Below, in pieces: positions 18,205-28,374 of a stretch of DNA of 64,000 bases (position 1 is its first letter; each line of letters opens with the position of its first letter). A model generated the notes under the pieces. It saw only the letters and a list, made by a program, of their open reading frames with translations, was not told the DNA's origin and searched no databases. The DNA is from Flavobacterium arcticum (GTDB lineage Bacteria; Bacteroidota; Bacteroidia; Flavobacteriales; Flavobacteriaceae): NCBI RefSeq assembly GCF_003344925.1, contig NZ_CP031188.1, forward strand, positions 2,795,001-2,859,000, given 5' to 3'. Position numbers and translations under genes: made by a program.

Positions 18205-19176
18205 ATGAAACTAAAATTATTACTCTCGTTTTTATTATTTTCTTTATTACTACAAGGATGCATGTATGATTCTACTGAAACACTTGCAAACGAAAAAATA
18301 GACAAAAACTTAAAAGAAACTATAAAAGCAAAAAATGACAGTCTGCTATCAGCACTTTCTAATAGCGACATGAAAACCTTTAAAACCTTGGGTTCCCCTG
18401 ATTTTGTAAAGCACTTACAAGGTCGCATTGAGAATGCTGTATGGGCTTTTAGAAAAGGTTACCTTAAAACAGACTATGAAGTATATGATGAATACTACAA
18501 TAAGCATGGTAAAGCTCCCAATAATAGTAAAATAGAGTCTGAAAAAAGGCAATATACATTTAGCTTTACCAACAACGCTAAAGAAACTTATATATCATTA
18601 TTAAAAACATCATATAATAATTTAGGTGACTATCTAATAACTATTATATATGAAAAAATTGATGGCAAGTGGAAGTTAGATTACATACATCTAGACCCGT
18701 TAGGACAATTTGGTAATAATGCACAAGATTATTTTGACATAGCTCAGCAAAAAGAAAAAGAAGGTTTTGTTATTGATGCTTTTTTTAATGTCGATATAGC
18801 AGGAAGTTGCCTTACCCCTGCCGAAAAAATGCTGAAATATAATAACGAAGAACGTATTTTGTTCTATCAAAAAACATGGCAAGAGCAAATAAAAAGTGAA
18901 TATAAATTTCCGCAGCCACTTCGTAATATAAGTAGCGTTCCTATGGTGGCTGAATTAAGACCTATAAATAATAGAGAAGGAATGTTTCCGCTATTTAGTT
19001 ATGAAACAAAAGTACCTGTAGAAGACACTATTATTTTAGAAATGGAATTTGAAGAAGTAAAACGTGAAATAAAAAGAATATATACGGGACTCGATTTTGA
19101 TAAAAAGTATATTTATTATAGAGCTTTTAACCCTGGAAATTATAATAACTATCACGAATTTAAAATAGAAAAATAG
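18205..19176 (+). CDS. Unknown lipoprotein
   Basis: The 323-residue protein has a lipoprotein signal (MKLKLLLSFLLFSLLLQGC, Cys19). Residues of about 35-170 contain a pattern seen in DUF3887/NTF2-like folds, with an early helix and later strands (YTFSFTNNAKETYISLLK; LGDYLITIIYEKIDGKWKLD), but this is a weak resemblance. The C-terminal ~130 residues are unassigned. It stands alone between an unknown gene and a terminator. Its role is unknown, and it is probably anchored facing the periplasm. Confidence 0.7.
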   Translation: MKLKLLLSFLLFSLLLQGCMYDSTETLANEKIDKNLKETIKAKNDSLLSALSNSDMKTFKTLGSPDFVKHLQGRIENAVWAFRKGYLKTDYEVYDEYYNKHGKAPNNSKIESEKRQYTFSFTNNAKETYISLLKTSYNNLGDYLITIIYEKIDGKWKLDYIHLDPLGQFGNNAQDYFDIAQQKEKEGFVIDAFFNVDIAGSCLTPAEKMLKYNNEERILFYQKTWQEQIKSEYKFPQPLRNISSVPMVAELRPINNREGMFPLFSYETKVPVEDTIILEMEFEEVKREIKRIYTGLDFDKKYIYYRAFNPGNYNNYHEFKIEK

Positions 19177-19193
19177 AGACTATTACACATCAT

Positions 19194-19220
19194 AACTCCC
19201 TTATAATAGGGAGTTTTTTT
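19194..19220 (+). terminator. Terminator after the unknown lipoprotein
   Basis: AACTCCC (19194-19200) pairs with GGGAGTT (19209-19215) around an 8-nt loop, followed by a T-run. It isolates the lipoprotein from the marR-fad unit. Confidence 0.8.
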
Positions 19221-19420
19221 ATATATAAATATATCGTAATTATTAGTTATATTTACATATAACACAAAAACAGAACAGCCTTTAAAACTGAAACTTTAGC
19301 ATGATATAAAAGAAATTCGCAATAACTAACCAATCAAAACTATAATAACTCAAAATAACATTTATTTTTTTATTAACATTAAAACCTATAAAAATAATAT
19401 GCGTGCATACTAATTTTTCG

Positions 19421-19428
19421 TATATTTG
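19421..19428 (+). promoter_or_regulatory. Candidate -7 element for marR-fad
   Basis: TATATTTG matches TAnnTTTG and lies 14 nt before the marR ATG. No good -33 match lies 19-21 nt upstream. A promoter under repressor control can lack one, but the call is tentative. Confidence 0.4.
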
Positions 19429-19442
19429 AAAATAATTACTTT

Positions 19443-19919
19443 ATGAAAGAGAAAACTATAGACTATATACTGAGGGCAACATGGCAGGCAGTAGCAAGAA
19501 TGTATAATGAAGAAGCCTCAAAATATGGCGCTACAATGTCAATCGGTTTTGCACTATTATCTATTGATAAAGAAAACGGAATATCGTCTACAGCGTTAGG
19601 ACCGCAAATGGGTATGGAGCCTACAAGCCTTACCCGTACATTGAAATCGATGGAAGAAAAAGGGTTAATAGTTAGAAAGAAAAACCCTGTAGATGGTAGA
19701 GGTGTTATAATACACCTTACTAAATTGGGCAAAGAAAAAAGAGAGTTGTCTAAAACTACAGTACTTAAATTTAATGACGTTATAAAGCAACGTGTATCTC
19801 AAGAGAAATTAGATCATTTTGCCGAAGTAGCCGAAATAATAAACGGATTAATTTCGGAGAAGCAAATTTACAATACTGAGAAAGGTAAAGAACAAGAAAC
19901 AACAAGTAGTATAAAATAA
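19443..19919 (+). CDS. MarR-family transcriptional regulator, likely controls the fad operon
   Basis: The 158-residue protein has the winged-helix MarR layout: helices around YILRATWQAVARMYNEEA, a helix-turn-helix around LGPQMGMEPTSLTRTLKSME (about 56-75), and a wing with KKNPVDGRGVIIHLTKLG (about 79-96). It is the first gene of the unit with fadB, 51 nt upstream of fadB. By analogy with similar gene orders, it is inferred to sense fatty acyl-CoA and repress the fad genes, but no operator is proven. Confidence 0.88.
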   Translation: MKEKTIDYILRATWQAVARMYNEEASKYGATMSIGFALLSIDKENGISSTALGPQMGMEPTSLTRTLKSMEEKGLIVRKKNPVDGRGVIIHLTKLGKEKRELSKTTVLKFNDVIKQRVSQEKLDHFAEVAEIINGLISEKQIYNTEKGKEQETTSSIK

Positions 19920-19970
19920 ACAGTTTAGGCAAAAGCCTAAGCAAACAACCAAAAAAACTATATATAGCAA

Positions 19971-22361
19971 ATGAAATGCACTATTAAAAAAGTAGCCGTT
20001 ATTGGTTCAGGTATTATGGGTTCGGGTATTGCCTGCCATTTTGCCAATATTGGTGTAGAAGTCCTTTTGCTCGACATCGCACCAAAGGAACTCACAGAAA
20101 AAGAACAGAAAAAAGGACTTACATTACAAGATAAAGTTGTTAAAAATAGACTTGTAAATGAGCACCTTGCCAATTCACTAAAGTCGAAGCCCTCACCTAT
20201 TTACCATCAAAAATTTGCATCGCGAATTACGACAGGCAATATTGACGATGACTTGTCTAAAATTGCTGATGCCGACTGGGTAATTGAAGTAGTAGTAGAA
20301 CGACTTGATATTAAGCAAAAGGTATTTGAACAAGTAGAAAAATACCGCAAGCCAGGTACACTTATCACCTCTAATACTTCGGGTATTCCTATCCACTTTA
20401 TGAGTGAAGGACGAAGTGAAGATTTCCAAAAACATTTTTGCGGTACACACTTCTTTAATCCCCCGCGTTACTTAAAACTTTTCGAAATAATACCAGGTCC
20501 TAATACATCTAAAGAAGTATTAGACTTTTTAAATGGGTATGGTGAAAAGTTCTTAGGTAAAACCTCTGTAGTAGCCAAAGATACTCCTGCTTTTATTGGT
20601 AACCGTGTTGGTATATATGGTATTATGAGTATGTTTCATCAGGTTAAAGAAATGGGACTTACTATAGAAGAAGTAGATAAATTAACAGGACCTGTAATTG
20701 GGCGACCAAAATCGGCTACCTTCCGTACTGTTGATGTAGTAGGTTTAGATACATTAGTACATGTTGCTAACGGTATTTATGACAACTGCCCTGATGATGA
20801 AGTACACGAACTATTTAAAGTACCTGACTTCATCAATAGCATGATGGAGAATAAATGGTTGGGCAGTAAAACAGGACAAGGTTTTTATAAAAAAGAAGGT
20901 AAAGTAATTACCTCTTTAGATCTTGATACATTAGAATATAGACCGCAGCAAAAAGCATCTTTTGCAACACTAGAACTTACTAAGACAATAGACAAACCTA
21001 TTGATCGCTTTAAAGTACTGGTAAAAGGTAAGGACAAAGCAGGTGAATTTTACCGTAAAAACTTTACAGGTATGTTTGCTTATGTAGCAAACAGAATTCC
21101 TGAAATTACCGATGATCTTTATAAGATAGACGATGCCATGAAAGCTGGTTTCGGATGGGAAAATGGTCCTTTCGAAATTTGGGATGCCATAGGTGTAGAA
21201 AAAGGTATAGAACTTATGAAAGCCGAAGGACTTGAGCCTGCTGCTTGGGTAAATGATATGCTTAAATCGGGTAATAAAAGCTTTTATACTGTAAAAGAAG
21301 GCAACACGTATTATTATGATATTGAGTCTAAATCACAGAAAAAAGTTCCAGGGCAAGATTCATTTATCATCCTGAACAATATACGCGAAAGCAAAAAAGT
21401 GTGGAGTAATAGCGATGCTATTATACAAGATTTAGGCGATGGTATTCTTAACCTAGAATTCCAAAGCAAGATGAACACCATAGGCGGAGGTGTACTTCAA
21501 GGTATAAACAAAGCCTTAGACCTTGCCGAAAATGAATATGACGGACTAGTTATAGGTAACCAAGCAGCTAACTTCTCGGTAGGTGCTAACATTGGTATGA
21601 TATTTATGATGGCTGTAGAGCAGGAATATGATGAGCTTAATATGGCTATAAAAATGTTCCAAGACACTATGATGCGCGTACGTTATTCAGCAGCACCAGT
21701 AGTGGTTGCACCACATGGTATGACACTGGGTGGTGGTTGCGAAATGAGTATGCATGCTGATAAAGTAGTTGCTGCTGCCGAAACTTACATTGGCTTGGTT
21801 GAGTTTGGTGTAGGAGTTATCCCTGGTGGTGGTGGCTCTAAAGAAATGGCAGTTCGCGCTTCAGATCTTTTCCATAAAAATGATGTAGAACTAAATGTAC
21901 TACAAGAATATTTCCTTACTGTAGCTATGGCAAAAGTATCTACTTCGGCTTATGAAGCTTTTGATACAGGCATACTACAAAAAGGTAAAGATGTAATTGT
22001 TGTAAATAAAGACAGACAGCTTGCCGAAGCTAAGAAATATGCTAAAATACTTGCCGAAGCAGGATATACACAACCTGTTAAGCGTAAAGACATTAAAGTT
22101 TTAGGTAAGCAGGCGTTAGGTATGTTCCTTGTGGGTACTGACAGTATGGAAGCAGGAAACTACATTAGTGAACATGATAAGAAAATAGCTAATAAACTTG
22201 CTTATGTTATGGCAGGTGGCGATTTATCAGAGTCAACACTTGTAACAGAACAGTATCTTTTAGATTTAGAACGTGAAGCATTTTTATCCCTTTGTGGAGA
22301 AAGGAAGACTTTAGAGCGTATACAACACATGTTAACCAAGGGCAAACCTTTGAGAAACTAA
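19971..22361 (+). CDS. fadB: 3-hydroxyacyl-CoA dehydrogenase / enoyl-CoA hydratase
   Basis: This 796-residue bifunctional beta-oxidation enzyme starts with an NAD Rossmann site VAVIGSGIMGSGIACHFA (about residues 8-25). The catalytic His lies in CGTHFFNPPRYLKLFEIIPG (about 157-176), and the C-terminal HAD domains follow. The enoyl-CoA hydratase domain comes last (about 490-700), with its oxyanion/acid region GMTLGGGCEMSMHADKVVAAAETYIGL. This domain order is the reverse of E. coli FadB and resembles FadN-type proteins. It follows marR and precedes fadA by 18 nt, so the three are one operon. All catalytic motifs look intact. Confidence 0.94.
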   Translation: MKCTIKKVAVIGSGIMGSGIACHFANIGVEVLLLDIAPKELTEKEQKKGLTLQDKVVKNRLVNEHLANSLKSKPSPIYHQKFASRITTGNIDDDLSKIADADWVIEVVVERLDIKQKVFEQVEKYRKPGTLITSNTSGIPIHFMSEGRSEDFQKHFCGTHFFNPPRYLKLFEIIPGPNTSKEVLDFLNGYGEKFLGKTSVVAKDTPAFIGNRVGIYGIMSMFHQVKEMGLTIEEVDKLTGPVIGRPKSATFRTVDVVGLDTLVHVANGIYDNCPDDEVHELFKVPDFINSMMENKWLGSKTGQGFYKKEGKVITSLDLDTLEYRPQQKASFATLELTKTIDKPIDRFKVLVKGKDKAGEFYRKNFTGMFAYVANRIPEITDDLYKIDDAMKAGFGWENGPFEIWDAIGVEKGIELMKAEGLEPAAWVNDMLKSGNKSFYTVKEGNTYYYDIESKSQKKVPGQDSFIILNNIRESKKVWSNSDAIIQDLGDGILNLEFQSKMNTIGGGVLQGINKALDLAENEYDGLVIGNQAANFSVGANIGMIFMMAVEQEYDELNMAIKMFQDTMMRVRYSAAPVVVAPHGMTLGGGCEMSMHADKVVAAAETYIGLVEFGVGVIPGGGGSKEMAVRASDLFHKNDVELNVLQEYFLTVAMAKVSTSAYEAFDTGILQKGKDVIVVNKDRQLAEAKKYAKILAEAGYTQPVKRKDIKVLGKQALGMFLVGTDSMEAGNYISEHDKKIANKLAYVMAGGDLSESTLVTEQYLLDLEREAFLSLCGERKTLERIQHMLTKGKPLRN

Positions 22362-22379
22362 TAGCTAAAAATTGAAACA

Positions 22380-23561
22380 ATGAAAACAGCATATATAGTA
22401 AAAGCATACAGAACCGCAGTGGGTAAAGCTCCTAAAGGCGTGTTCCGATTTAAAAGACCCGACGAACTGGCAGCAGAAACCATTCAGCATATAATGAGTG
22501 AACTGCCTGATTTTGATAAAACCAGAATAGATGATGTTATGGTAGGTAATGCTATGCCCGAAGCCGAACAAGGGCTAAACGTTGCAAGGCTTATCTCTCT
22601 AATGGGGCTTAAAATTGAAGATGTACCGGGTGTAACGGTAAACCGCTACTGTGCTTCAGGAATAGAAACCATTGCTATGGCTACAGCAAAAATACAAAGC
22701 GGAATGGCTGATTGTATTATAGCTGGTGGTGCCGAGAGTATGAGCTATATCCCTATGGGAGGTTACAAACCCGTACCCGATTATAAAGCTGCAAAAGCTG
22801 GAAATGAAGATTACTATTGGGGTATGGGACTTACTGCCGAAGCAGTAGCCAAGAAATATAATGTAAGCCGTGAAGATCAAGATAAATTTGCTTTTGAATC
22901 GCACCAGAAAGCATTAAAAGCACAAGCAGAAGGTAAATTTGATAAACAAATAGTACCTATAACTGTAGAACAGGTATATGTAGATGGTAATGGCAAAAAA
23001 GCTACTAAAAGCTATACGGTAACACAAGATGAAGGACCTCGTGCTGACACATCTGTAGAAGCATTAGGCAGGTTACGCCCTGTTTTCGCTGCCGATGGTA
23101 GTGTTACCGCAGGTACATCATCCCAAATGAGTGATGGCGCAGCCTTTGTAATGATTATGAGTGAGGATATGGTAAAAGAATTAAACCTTGAACCTATTGC
23201 ACGAATGGTGAGCTATGCGGCGGCTGGTGTAGAACCTAGAATAATGGGTATAGGTCCTGTAAAAGCAATACCAAAAGCACTGAAACAAGCAGGCATGAAA
23301 CTAGAAGATATTGAGCTTATAGAGCTTAATGAAGCCTTTGCGTCACAATCGCTTGCCGTAGTACGCGAATTAGGTATTAATACTGATATTCTTAATGTTA
23401 ACGGAGGTGCTATTGCTTTAGGTCACCCACTAGGTTGCACAGGAGCTAAATTATCTGTTCAACTATTTGATGAAATGAAACGCCGAGGTAATAAATATGG
23501 TATGGTTACTATGTGCGTAGGTACTGGTCAAGGAGCAGCAGGTATTTATGAGCTGCTTTAA
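22380..23561 (+). CDS. fadA: Acetyl-CoA C-acyltransferase (3-ketoacyl-CoA thiolase)
   Basis: This 393-residue thiolase catalyses the last beta-oxidation step, splitting 3-ketoacyl-CoA into acetyl-CoA and a shorter acyl-CoA. The nucleophile is Cys91 in NRYCASGIETIAMA. The GHPLGCTGA motif supplies the catalytic His, and the C-terminal MCVGTGQGAA carries the second Cys. It follows fadB by 18 nt and precedes fadE by 49 nt. Length and motifs are those of a degradative thiolase rather than a biosynthetic acetoacetyl-CoA thiolase, but the two cannot be separated with certainty by eye. Confidence 0.94.
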   Translation: MKTAYIVKAYRTAVGKAPKGVFRFKRPDELAAETIQHIMSELPDFDKTRIDDVMVGNAMPEAEQGLNVARLISLMGLKIEDVPGVTVNRYCASGIETIAMATAKIQSGMADCIIAGGAESMSYIPMGGYKPVPDYKAAKAGNEDYYWGMGLTAEAVAKKYNVSREDQDKFAFESHQKALKAQAEGKFDKQIVPITVEQVYVDGNGKKATKSYTVTQDEGPRADTSVEALGRLRPVFAADGSVTAGTSSQMSDGAAFVMIMSEDMVKELNLEPIARMVSYAAAGVEPRIMGIGPVKAIPKALKQAGMKLEDIELIELNEAFASQSLAVVRELGINTDILNVNGGAIALGHPLGCTGAKLSVQLFDEMKRRGNKYGMVTMCVGTGQGAAGIYELL

Positions 23562-23610
23562 TCATTTAAAGATAAAGATTATATAATTCAACATTTAAAA
23601 TACATTTCAG

Positions 23611-25404
23611 ATGAGCGACAATATAGCAAGAGGAGGTCAGTTCCTCGTTACAGAAACAAAAAGTGAAGATATCTTCACACCCGAAGATTTTTCGGAAGAG
23701 CAAATAATGATGCGTGACTCGGTTAAAGAATTTATTGACCGTGAAGTATGGCCTCACAAAGACCGTTTTGAAAAGAAAGATTATGCTTTTACTGAGGAAA
23801 CAATGCGTAAAGCAGGAGAACTTGGTTTTCTTGGTATAGCAGTACCCGAAGAGTATAACGGAATGGGAATGGGCTTTGTTTCTACTATGCTTGTTTGCGA
23901 TTATATATCTGGAGCTACAGGGTCTTTCTCTACTGCATTTGGTGCGCATACTGGTATTGGCACTATGCCAATAACACTATACGGAACAGAAGAACAAAAA
24001 CAGAAATATGTACCTAAACTTGCCACAGGTGAGTGGTTTGGGGCTTATTGCCTTACTGAGCCTGGTGCGGGTAGTGATGCCAACTCAGGAAAAACAAAAG
24101 CAGTACTATCTGAAGATGGAACGCATTATAAAATAAGTGGGCAAAAAATGTGGATTTCCAATGCAGGTTTCTGTAGTGTATTCATTGTATTTGCTCGTAT
24201 AGAAGATGATAAAAATATTACAGGGTTTATTGTAGAAAATGATCCTGAAAACGGTATCTCTTTAGGAGAAGAAGAACATAAATTAGGTATTAGAGCCTCC
24301 TCTACCCGTCAGGTATTCTTTAATGAAACTAAAGTACCTGTAGAGAATATGCTATCTGAAAGAGGTAATGGTTTTAAGATAGCTATGAATGCACTTAACG
24401 TTGGTCGTATAAAACTAGCTGCTGCCTGCCTAGATGCACAACGTAGAACAGTAGCCAACTCGGTTAACTATGCTAACGAAAGAATACAGTTTGAAACTCC
24501 TATTGCTAATTTTGGTGCTATTCGTGCTAAATTAGCTAATATGGCAACAAGCTGCTACGCAGGTGAGAGTGCTAGTTATAGAGCTGCTAAAAATATAGAA
24601 GATCGCATAAATGCACGTATTGCAAAAAGTGAAAGCCACCAAGATGCTGAACTGAAAGGTGTTGAAGAGTTTGCTATAGAGTGTTCTATACTTAAAGTAG
24701 CCGTGTCTGAAGATATACAGCACTGCTCTGACGAAGGTATCCAAATATTTGGTGGTATGGGCTTCTCTGAAGATACTCCTATGGAAAGTGCTTGGAGAGA
24801 TGCACGTATAGCACGTATTTATGAGGGTACTAATGAAATAAACCGTATGCTATCGGTAGGTATGCTTATTAAAAAAGCAATGAAAGGTCATGTAGATCTT
24901 TTAGGTCCTGCTACAAAGGTTGGGGAAGAATTGATGGGTATCCCGTCATTTGATACACCTGACTACTCTGAGTTATTTGCAGAGGAAAAAGAAATGATTG
25001 GAAAGCTAAAAAAAGCATTCTTAATGGTTGCTGGTAGTGCTGTACAAAAATATGGTCCTGATTTAGAAGAGCACCAACAATTGCTTATGGCTGCTGCCGA
25101 TATCCTTATTGAAATCTATATGGCAGAGTCTACAATACTACGTACTGAAAAGCTTGCTAAAAGTAAAGGTGCAGAGAATGTAAAAGAGCAAATAGCTATG
25201 GCGCAATTATACTTATATGACGCTGTAGATCTTGTAAATGCAAAAGGTAAAGAAGGTATAGCATCATTTGCAGAAGGCGATGAACAACGCATGATGCTTA
25301 TGGGACTTAAACGTTTTACTAAGTACACAAACTTACCAAATGTAATAGCATTAAGAGAAACCATTGCGGCTAAAATAGTAGCTGAGAATAACTATCCTTT
25401 TTAA
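23611..25404 (+). CDS. Acyl-CoA dehydrogenase
   Basis: This 597-residue FAD enzyme should introduce the first double bond into acyl-CoA. Family segments are visible: YCLTEPGAGSDANS (near 145-160), WISNAGFCSVFIVFARI, FGGMGFSEDTPMESAWRDAR and IARIYEGTNEINRMLSVG (near 400). It is about 200 residues longer than a classical ACAD. The extra C-terminal domain (from about 430) is typical of the longer forms in Bacteroidota and of VLCAD-like enzymes. It closes the marR-fadB-fadA unit, and a terminator follows. The electron acceptor would be an ETF encoded elsewhere. Confidence 0.94.
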   Translation: MSDNIARGGQFLVTETKSEDIFTPEDFSEEQIMMRDSVKEFIDREVWPHKDRFEKKDYAFTEETMRKAGELGFLGIAVPEEYNGMGMGFVSTMLVCDYISGATGSFSTAFGAHTGIGTMPITLYGTEEQKQKYVPKLATGEWFGAYCLTEPGAGSDANSGKTKAVLSEDGTHYKISGQKMWISNAGFCSVFIVFARIEDDKNITGFIVENDPENGISLGEEEHKLGIRASSTRQVFFNETKVPVENMLSERGNGFKIAMNALNVGRIKLAAACLDAQRRTVANSVNYANERIQFETPIANFGAIRAKLANMATSCYAGESASYRAAKNIEDRINARIAKSESHQDAELKGVEEFAIECSILKVAVSEDIQHCSDEGIQIFGGMGFSEDTPMESAWRDARIARIYEGTNEINRMLSVGMLIKKAMKGHVDLLGPATKVGEELMGIPSFDTPDYSELFAEEKEMIGKLKKAFLMVAGSAVQKYGPDLEEHQQLLMAAADILIEIYMAESTILRTEKLAKSKGAENVKEQIAMAQLYLYDAVDLVNAKGKEGIASFAEGDEQRMMLMGLKRFTKYTNLPNVIALRETIAAKIVAENNYPF

Positions 25405-25441
25405 ATAAGAATTTTAGTCAAGTTAAGTTTAATAATGAGAG

Positions 25442-25473
25442 TTCCCTATACATATTTTGTATGGGGAATTTTT
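25442..25473 (+). terminator. Terminator of the fad operon
   Basis: TTCCCTATACA (25442-25452) pairs with TGTATGGGGAA (25458-25468) with one G-U pair, followed by five T. It lies 37 nt after the acyl-CoA dehydrogenase stop codon. Confidence 0.8.
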
Positions 25474-25551
25474 CATTACTATTCCATTATGAGATAAACT
25501 AATTCTTTAAAAGCCATAATGGCGTTAAAATAATTGTTATTAAAAAAACTA

Positions 25552-25704
25552 TTATCTTTTTCCTCTAAATAAATTAAGTAGGATCATTACCACCGCTACT
25601 ACAAGTAATAGATGTATTAATGCACTAGTTACATGAAGGGCAAAACTTCCAAGAGCCCAAGCTACTACAAGTACTAAGGCAATTATATATAATAAATTTT
25701 TCAT
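25552..25704 (-). CDS. Small lmo0937-family membrane protein
   Basis: This 50-residue protein is too short for most gene callers. It reads MKNLLYIIALVLVVAWALGS, then FALHVTSALIHLLLVVAVVM and ILLNLFRGKR. It thus has two hydrophobic segments separated by a short linker, and a basic end. This is the pattern of the small lmo0937-type membrane proteins, found in many bacteria as single genes linked to stress, with no known function. It lies alone between the fad operon and the FAD oxidoreductase gene. Confidence 0.8.
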   Translation of the reverse strand: MKNLLYIIALVLVVAWALGSFALHVTSALIHLLLVVAVVMILLNLFRGKR

Positions 25705-25824
25705 GATATATTTTTTATTGTTCAAAAATTCTTCAAGCTAAGTTATGATATATTATATAGCCTAGTTGTTAGGGTTATCACAATTAGTGTTATAGATATA
25801 CTAAAAATTATTATCTAAATATTT

Positions 25825-27027
25825 TCACCTCTCAAATGCAAACAATGTTGCGTCTTTATTTTCTTTATCTTGTATAAGATCTCTTATTATCTGTGCAGCT
25901 ATAAGACTAAATGTAATACCATTTCCTCCAAAACCTAAAGCAAAATAGCTATTAGGCTTTTTACTATATGAACCAATGTATGGAAGACCGTCTTTAGTAG
26001 ATCCAAAAGTACCTGCCCAACTAAACTCTGGTATAAAATTAAGGTCAGGGAATAGCTTATTTGCATCAGCAGTAAGTTGTTTTGTCTTTTTTTTCAAGAG
26101 TTTATTGCGCTTGGCTGGATCGCTAAATTCTTCATCCCTACCCCCTATCAATACCCTATTATCTGCTGTAGTTCGTATATACAAGTAAGGGTCAGCTGTG
26201 TTCCATATAAGCACTTCATCTTTCCAAAAGTTGCGTTCATTATACTGTTCACTCACCACAGCATAAGTTGATAGTAAATCTACAATGGGTTCGTCAATAT
26301 AATTTACAACTTCATATCCGGTAGCATATATAAGTTTGTTTGCTTTGATAGTATAATCACTTTCGGTAGTAAGCACTACTCCATCTTTTTTATGTTTAAT
26401 GTCTTTTACAGGCGACCTGTCATAAATTGCATAGCTAGCTTCTGCTGCTTTATATTGTAGTAAGTTGTGTGTAAACATATAAGCATTTGTTAGTGCTCCA
26501 TGATGTGACAAAATTGCTCCATAACAGTCAATACCATATTGTTTTTTGACTTCTGCTACATTAAGATAGTCAACCTTAAAGCCAGCTTCTTTCCTGGCTT
26601 TAAACTCTTTTTTTAACCATACCACATCTTTTTTATAAGCAGCATAATACAGACTGTTTTTCGCTTCGAAATCCTCAATATTAAGTTCCTTAGCAATAGC
26701 AGCAAGGTCATTAATTGCTTTATCGCAAAGCTGGTAAGACCTTTCGGCTTTTTTCTTACCTATCATTTCAGTAAGTTTATACAATGGTAGATCTATCTCA
26801 TATTGCAGTAGCGATGTACTTGCGCTGGTACTCCCAAACCCAATGGTACGAGCATCTATAGTTACACAATTAATACCAGCTTTTACCAAATGATATCGGA
26901 CTAATGCTCCTGTTATACCAGAACCTAATATAACAACATCTGTTTCAATATCGTGGTCGAGTTTTGGAAAATTGTACGGAATGCCATTTTTAATGATAGA
27001 AAACGGATAACCTGATTTTAAGTTCAT
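25825..27027 (-). CDS. FAD-dependent oxidoreductase (DAO family)
   Basis: This 400-residue flavoprotein has the dinucleotide-binding motif VVILGSGITGALVRYHLVKAGINCVTIDAR (near residues 30-60), then a DAO-family core. The C-terminus carries the second FAD contact region, FGGNGITFSLIAAQIIRDL. Similar enzymes oxidise amino acids or gamma-glutamylputrescine, but the substrate here cannot be read from the sequence. No signal peptide is visible. The gene is alone, divergent from the LETM1-like gene, so the two share a 146-nt intergenic region. Confidence 0.82.
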   Translation of the reverse strand: MNLKSGYPFSIIKNGIPYNFPKLDHDIETDVVILGSGITGALVRYHLVKAGINCVTIDARTIGFGSTSASTSLLQYEIDLPLYKLTEMIGKKKAERSYQLCDKAINDLAAIAKELNIEDFEAKNSLYYAAYKKDVVWLKKEFKARKEAGFKVDYLNVAEVKKQYGIDCYGAILSHHGALTNAYMFTHNLLQYKAAEASYAIYDRSPVKDIKHKKDGVVLTTESDYTIKANKLIYATGYEVVNYIDEPIVDLLSTYAVVSEQYNERNFWKDEVLIWNTADPYLYIRTTADNRVLIGGRDEEFSDPAKRNKLLKKKTKQLTADANKLFPDLNFIPEFSWAGTFGSTKDGLPYIGSYSKKPNSYFALGFGGNGITFSLIAAQIIRDLIQDKENKDATLFAFER

Positions 27028-27121
27028 AGTTAAGTTGAATTTACTTATAAATTTATCATTTTAAAAAATAATATAAATACTAATACCTTAAATTATAATA
27101 TACATTTAACTATTATTGAAA

Positions 27122-27154
27122 TTTGTAAAGTGTGGGTAAAATATTATAGATTTG
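27122..27154 (+). promoter_or_regulatory. Promoter of the LETM1-like gene
   Basis: TTTG (27122-27125) is followed by 21 nt and TAGATTTG (27147-27154), a full match to the Bacteroidota -33/-7 consensus. It lies 19 nt before the ATG at 27174. Confidence 0.7.
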
Positions 27155-27173
27155 TACCACTAATACAGCTACC

Positions 27174-28370
27174 ATGATTAACCCTTCGGCAAGCGGATGG
27201 ATAGATAAATATTTTTCCCGATATAAGAACAAAATGCCTTCGGACATAAGTACACATGAGTTTTATAAGCTTGTGCGAAATACAGGTTTTGTATATGGGC
27301 ACGTGTGGGTAGTAAATCATTTGGATGAAGAAGATAGTAAGGGATGGACTGCTGAGGAAACAACTAAAGCTGCATTACTAAATACATTATACGAGTCCTA
27401 TAGAAAATATACAAAAGACGAAAACTCTATTACTTTTATAGAAAAAACAGTACTATTCTATGAGCAAATGACTCCCGAAGGCTATGGTTTTCTGAAAAGA
27501 GTATTACCTAGCTCACCACGCAGTCATGAACTAGAAGGTATTATTGACCAGAGAGTGCGTACTAATGATAATATCATCAGTAGGAACTTTTCGCATATAC
27601 TTACCAATGCTCTGCTATTTATGGATGTACTTGCCTTTAGGCAATACCTTATTGGTGCTAAAATACCCGATAATTATCTTAGAAAACTAGAAGAAACAGT
27701 AGTAAGCCTAGCATCATTAGCTTTAAACAGAAAAACACAAAAAACGGCTTATGATGATTTACTTATAAAGCTGTTTGAATCGTCTGTGCGATATACCAAG
27801 CTAAATAAAGTAAATGCTGATAATTTAGAAAAACTAGAGCTTGGTTATTTTGAATCAGAGTTAGAACGCTATTATTTACTAGATATAGCAGGTATGGCTA
27901 TGTGGAGTGATGGCACTATTGAAAAAACCGAAACAAGCTTTTTATATAAGCTTGCTATACAACTAGATATAAAAGAAGAATATGTAGAAGAAAGTATTAC
28001 TTTTTTTGATGTCTTTATAAAAGCAAACAGAGAGAATATTCCTTATTTTAAATATTCTAATCCTGTAAAACACTTTTATGACCATGCTTCGCAAAATGTA
28101 ATACGCCTTATTAAAAGAAATAAAAATAGACTAGGAAAAGAACTTTCTAATAACGGTGAACTAATGGTGTTATTATCTCAATCTACATTACGAAGTTTAG
28201 ATAGTAGTGAGAAAAAGAAGGTAAAAAAGCAATTGCTAGAAATATGTAAAACGGTACCATCGCTTACTATTTTCTTGTTACCAGGTGGCAGCCTGCTCCT
28301 ACCTTTACTAATTAAATTTATACCACAACTTTTGCCTTCGGTATTTAATGAAAACCTTGATAACGAATAA
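27174..28370 (+). CDS. LETM1-related protein
   Basis: This 398-residue protein resembles those annotated in Bacteroidota as 'LETM1-related biofilm-associated'. The N-terminal two thirds are helical with no signal peptide. A TerB-like segment (YYLLDIAGMAMWSDGTIEKTE, near residue 235) is followed by the LETM1-like C-terminus KKQLLEICKTVPSLTIFLLP and a hydrophobic stretch GSLLLPLLIKFIPQLL (about 367-395), probably membrane-associated. In mitochondria LETM1 affects K+/H+ exchange. Whether the bacterial form does the same is unknown. Confidence 0.75.
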   Translation: MINPSASGWIDKYFSRYKNKMPSDISTHEFYKLVRNTGFVYGHVWVVNHLDEEDSKGWTAEETTKAALLNTLYESYRKYTKDENSITFIEKTVLFYEQMTPEGYGFLKRVLPSSPRSHELEGIIDQRVRTNDNIISRNFSHILTNALLFMDVLAFRQYLIGAKIPDNYLRKLEETVVSLASLALNRKTQKTAYDDLLIKLFESSVRYTKLNKVNADNLEKLELGYFESELERYYLLDIAGMAMWSDGTIEKTETSFLYKLAIQLDIKEEYVEESITFFDVFIKANRENIPYFKYSNPVKHFYDHASQNVIRLIKRNKNRLGKELSNNGELMVLLSQSTLRSLDSSEKKKVKKQLLEICKTVPSLTIFLLPGGSLLLPLLIKFIPQLLPSVFNENLDNE

Positions 28371-28374
28371 TAAA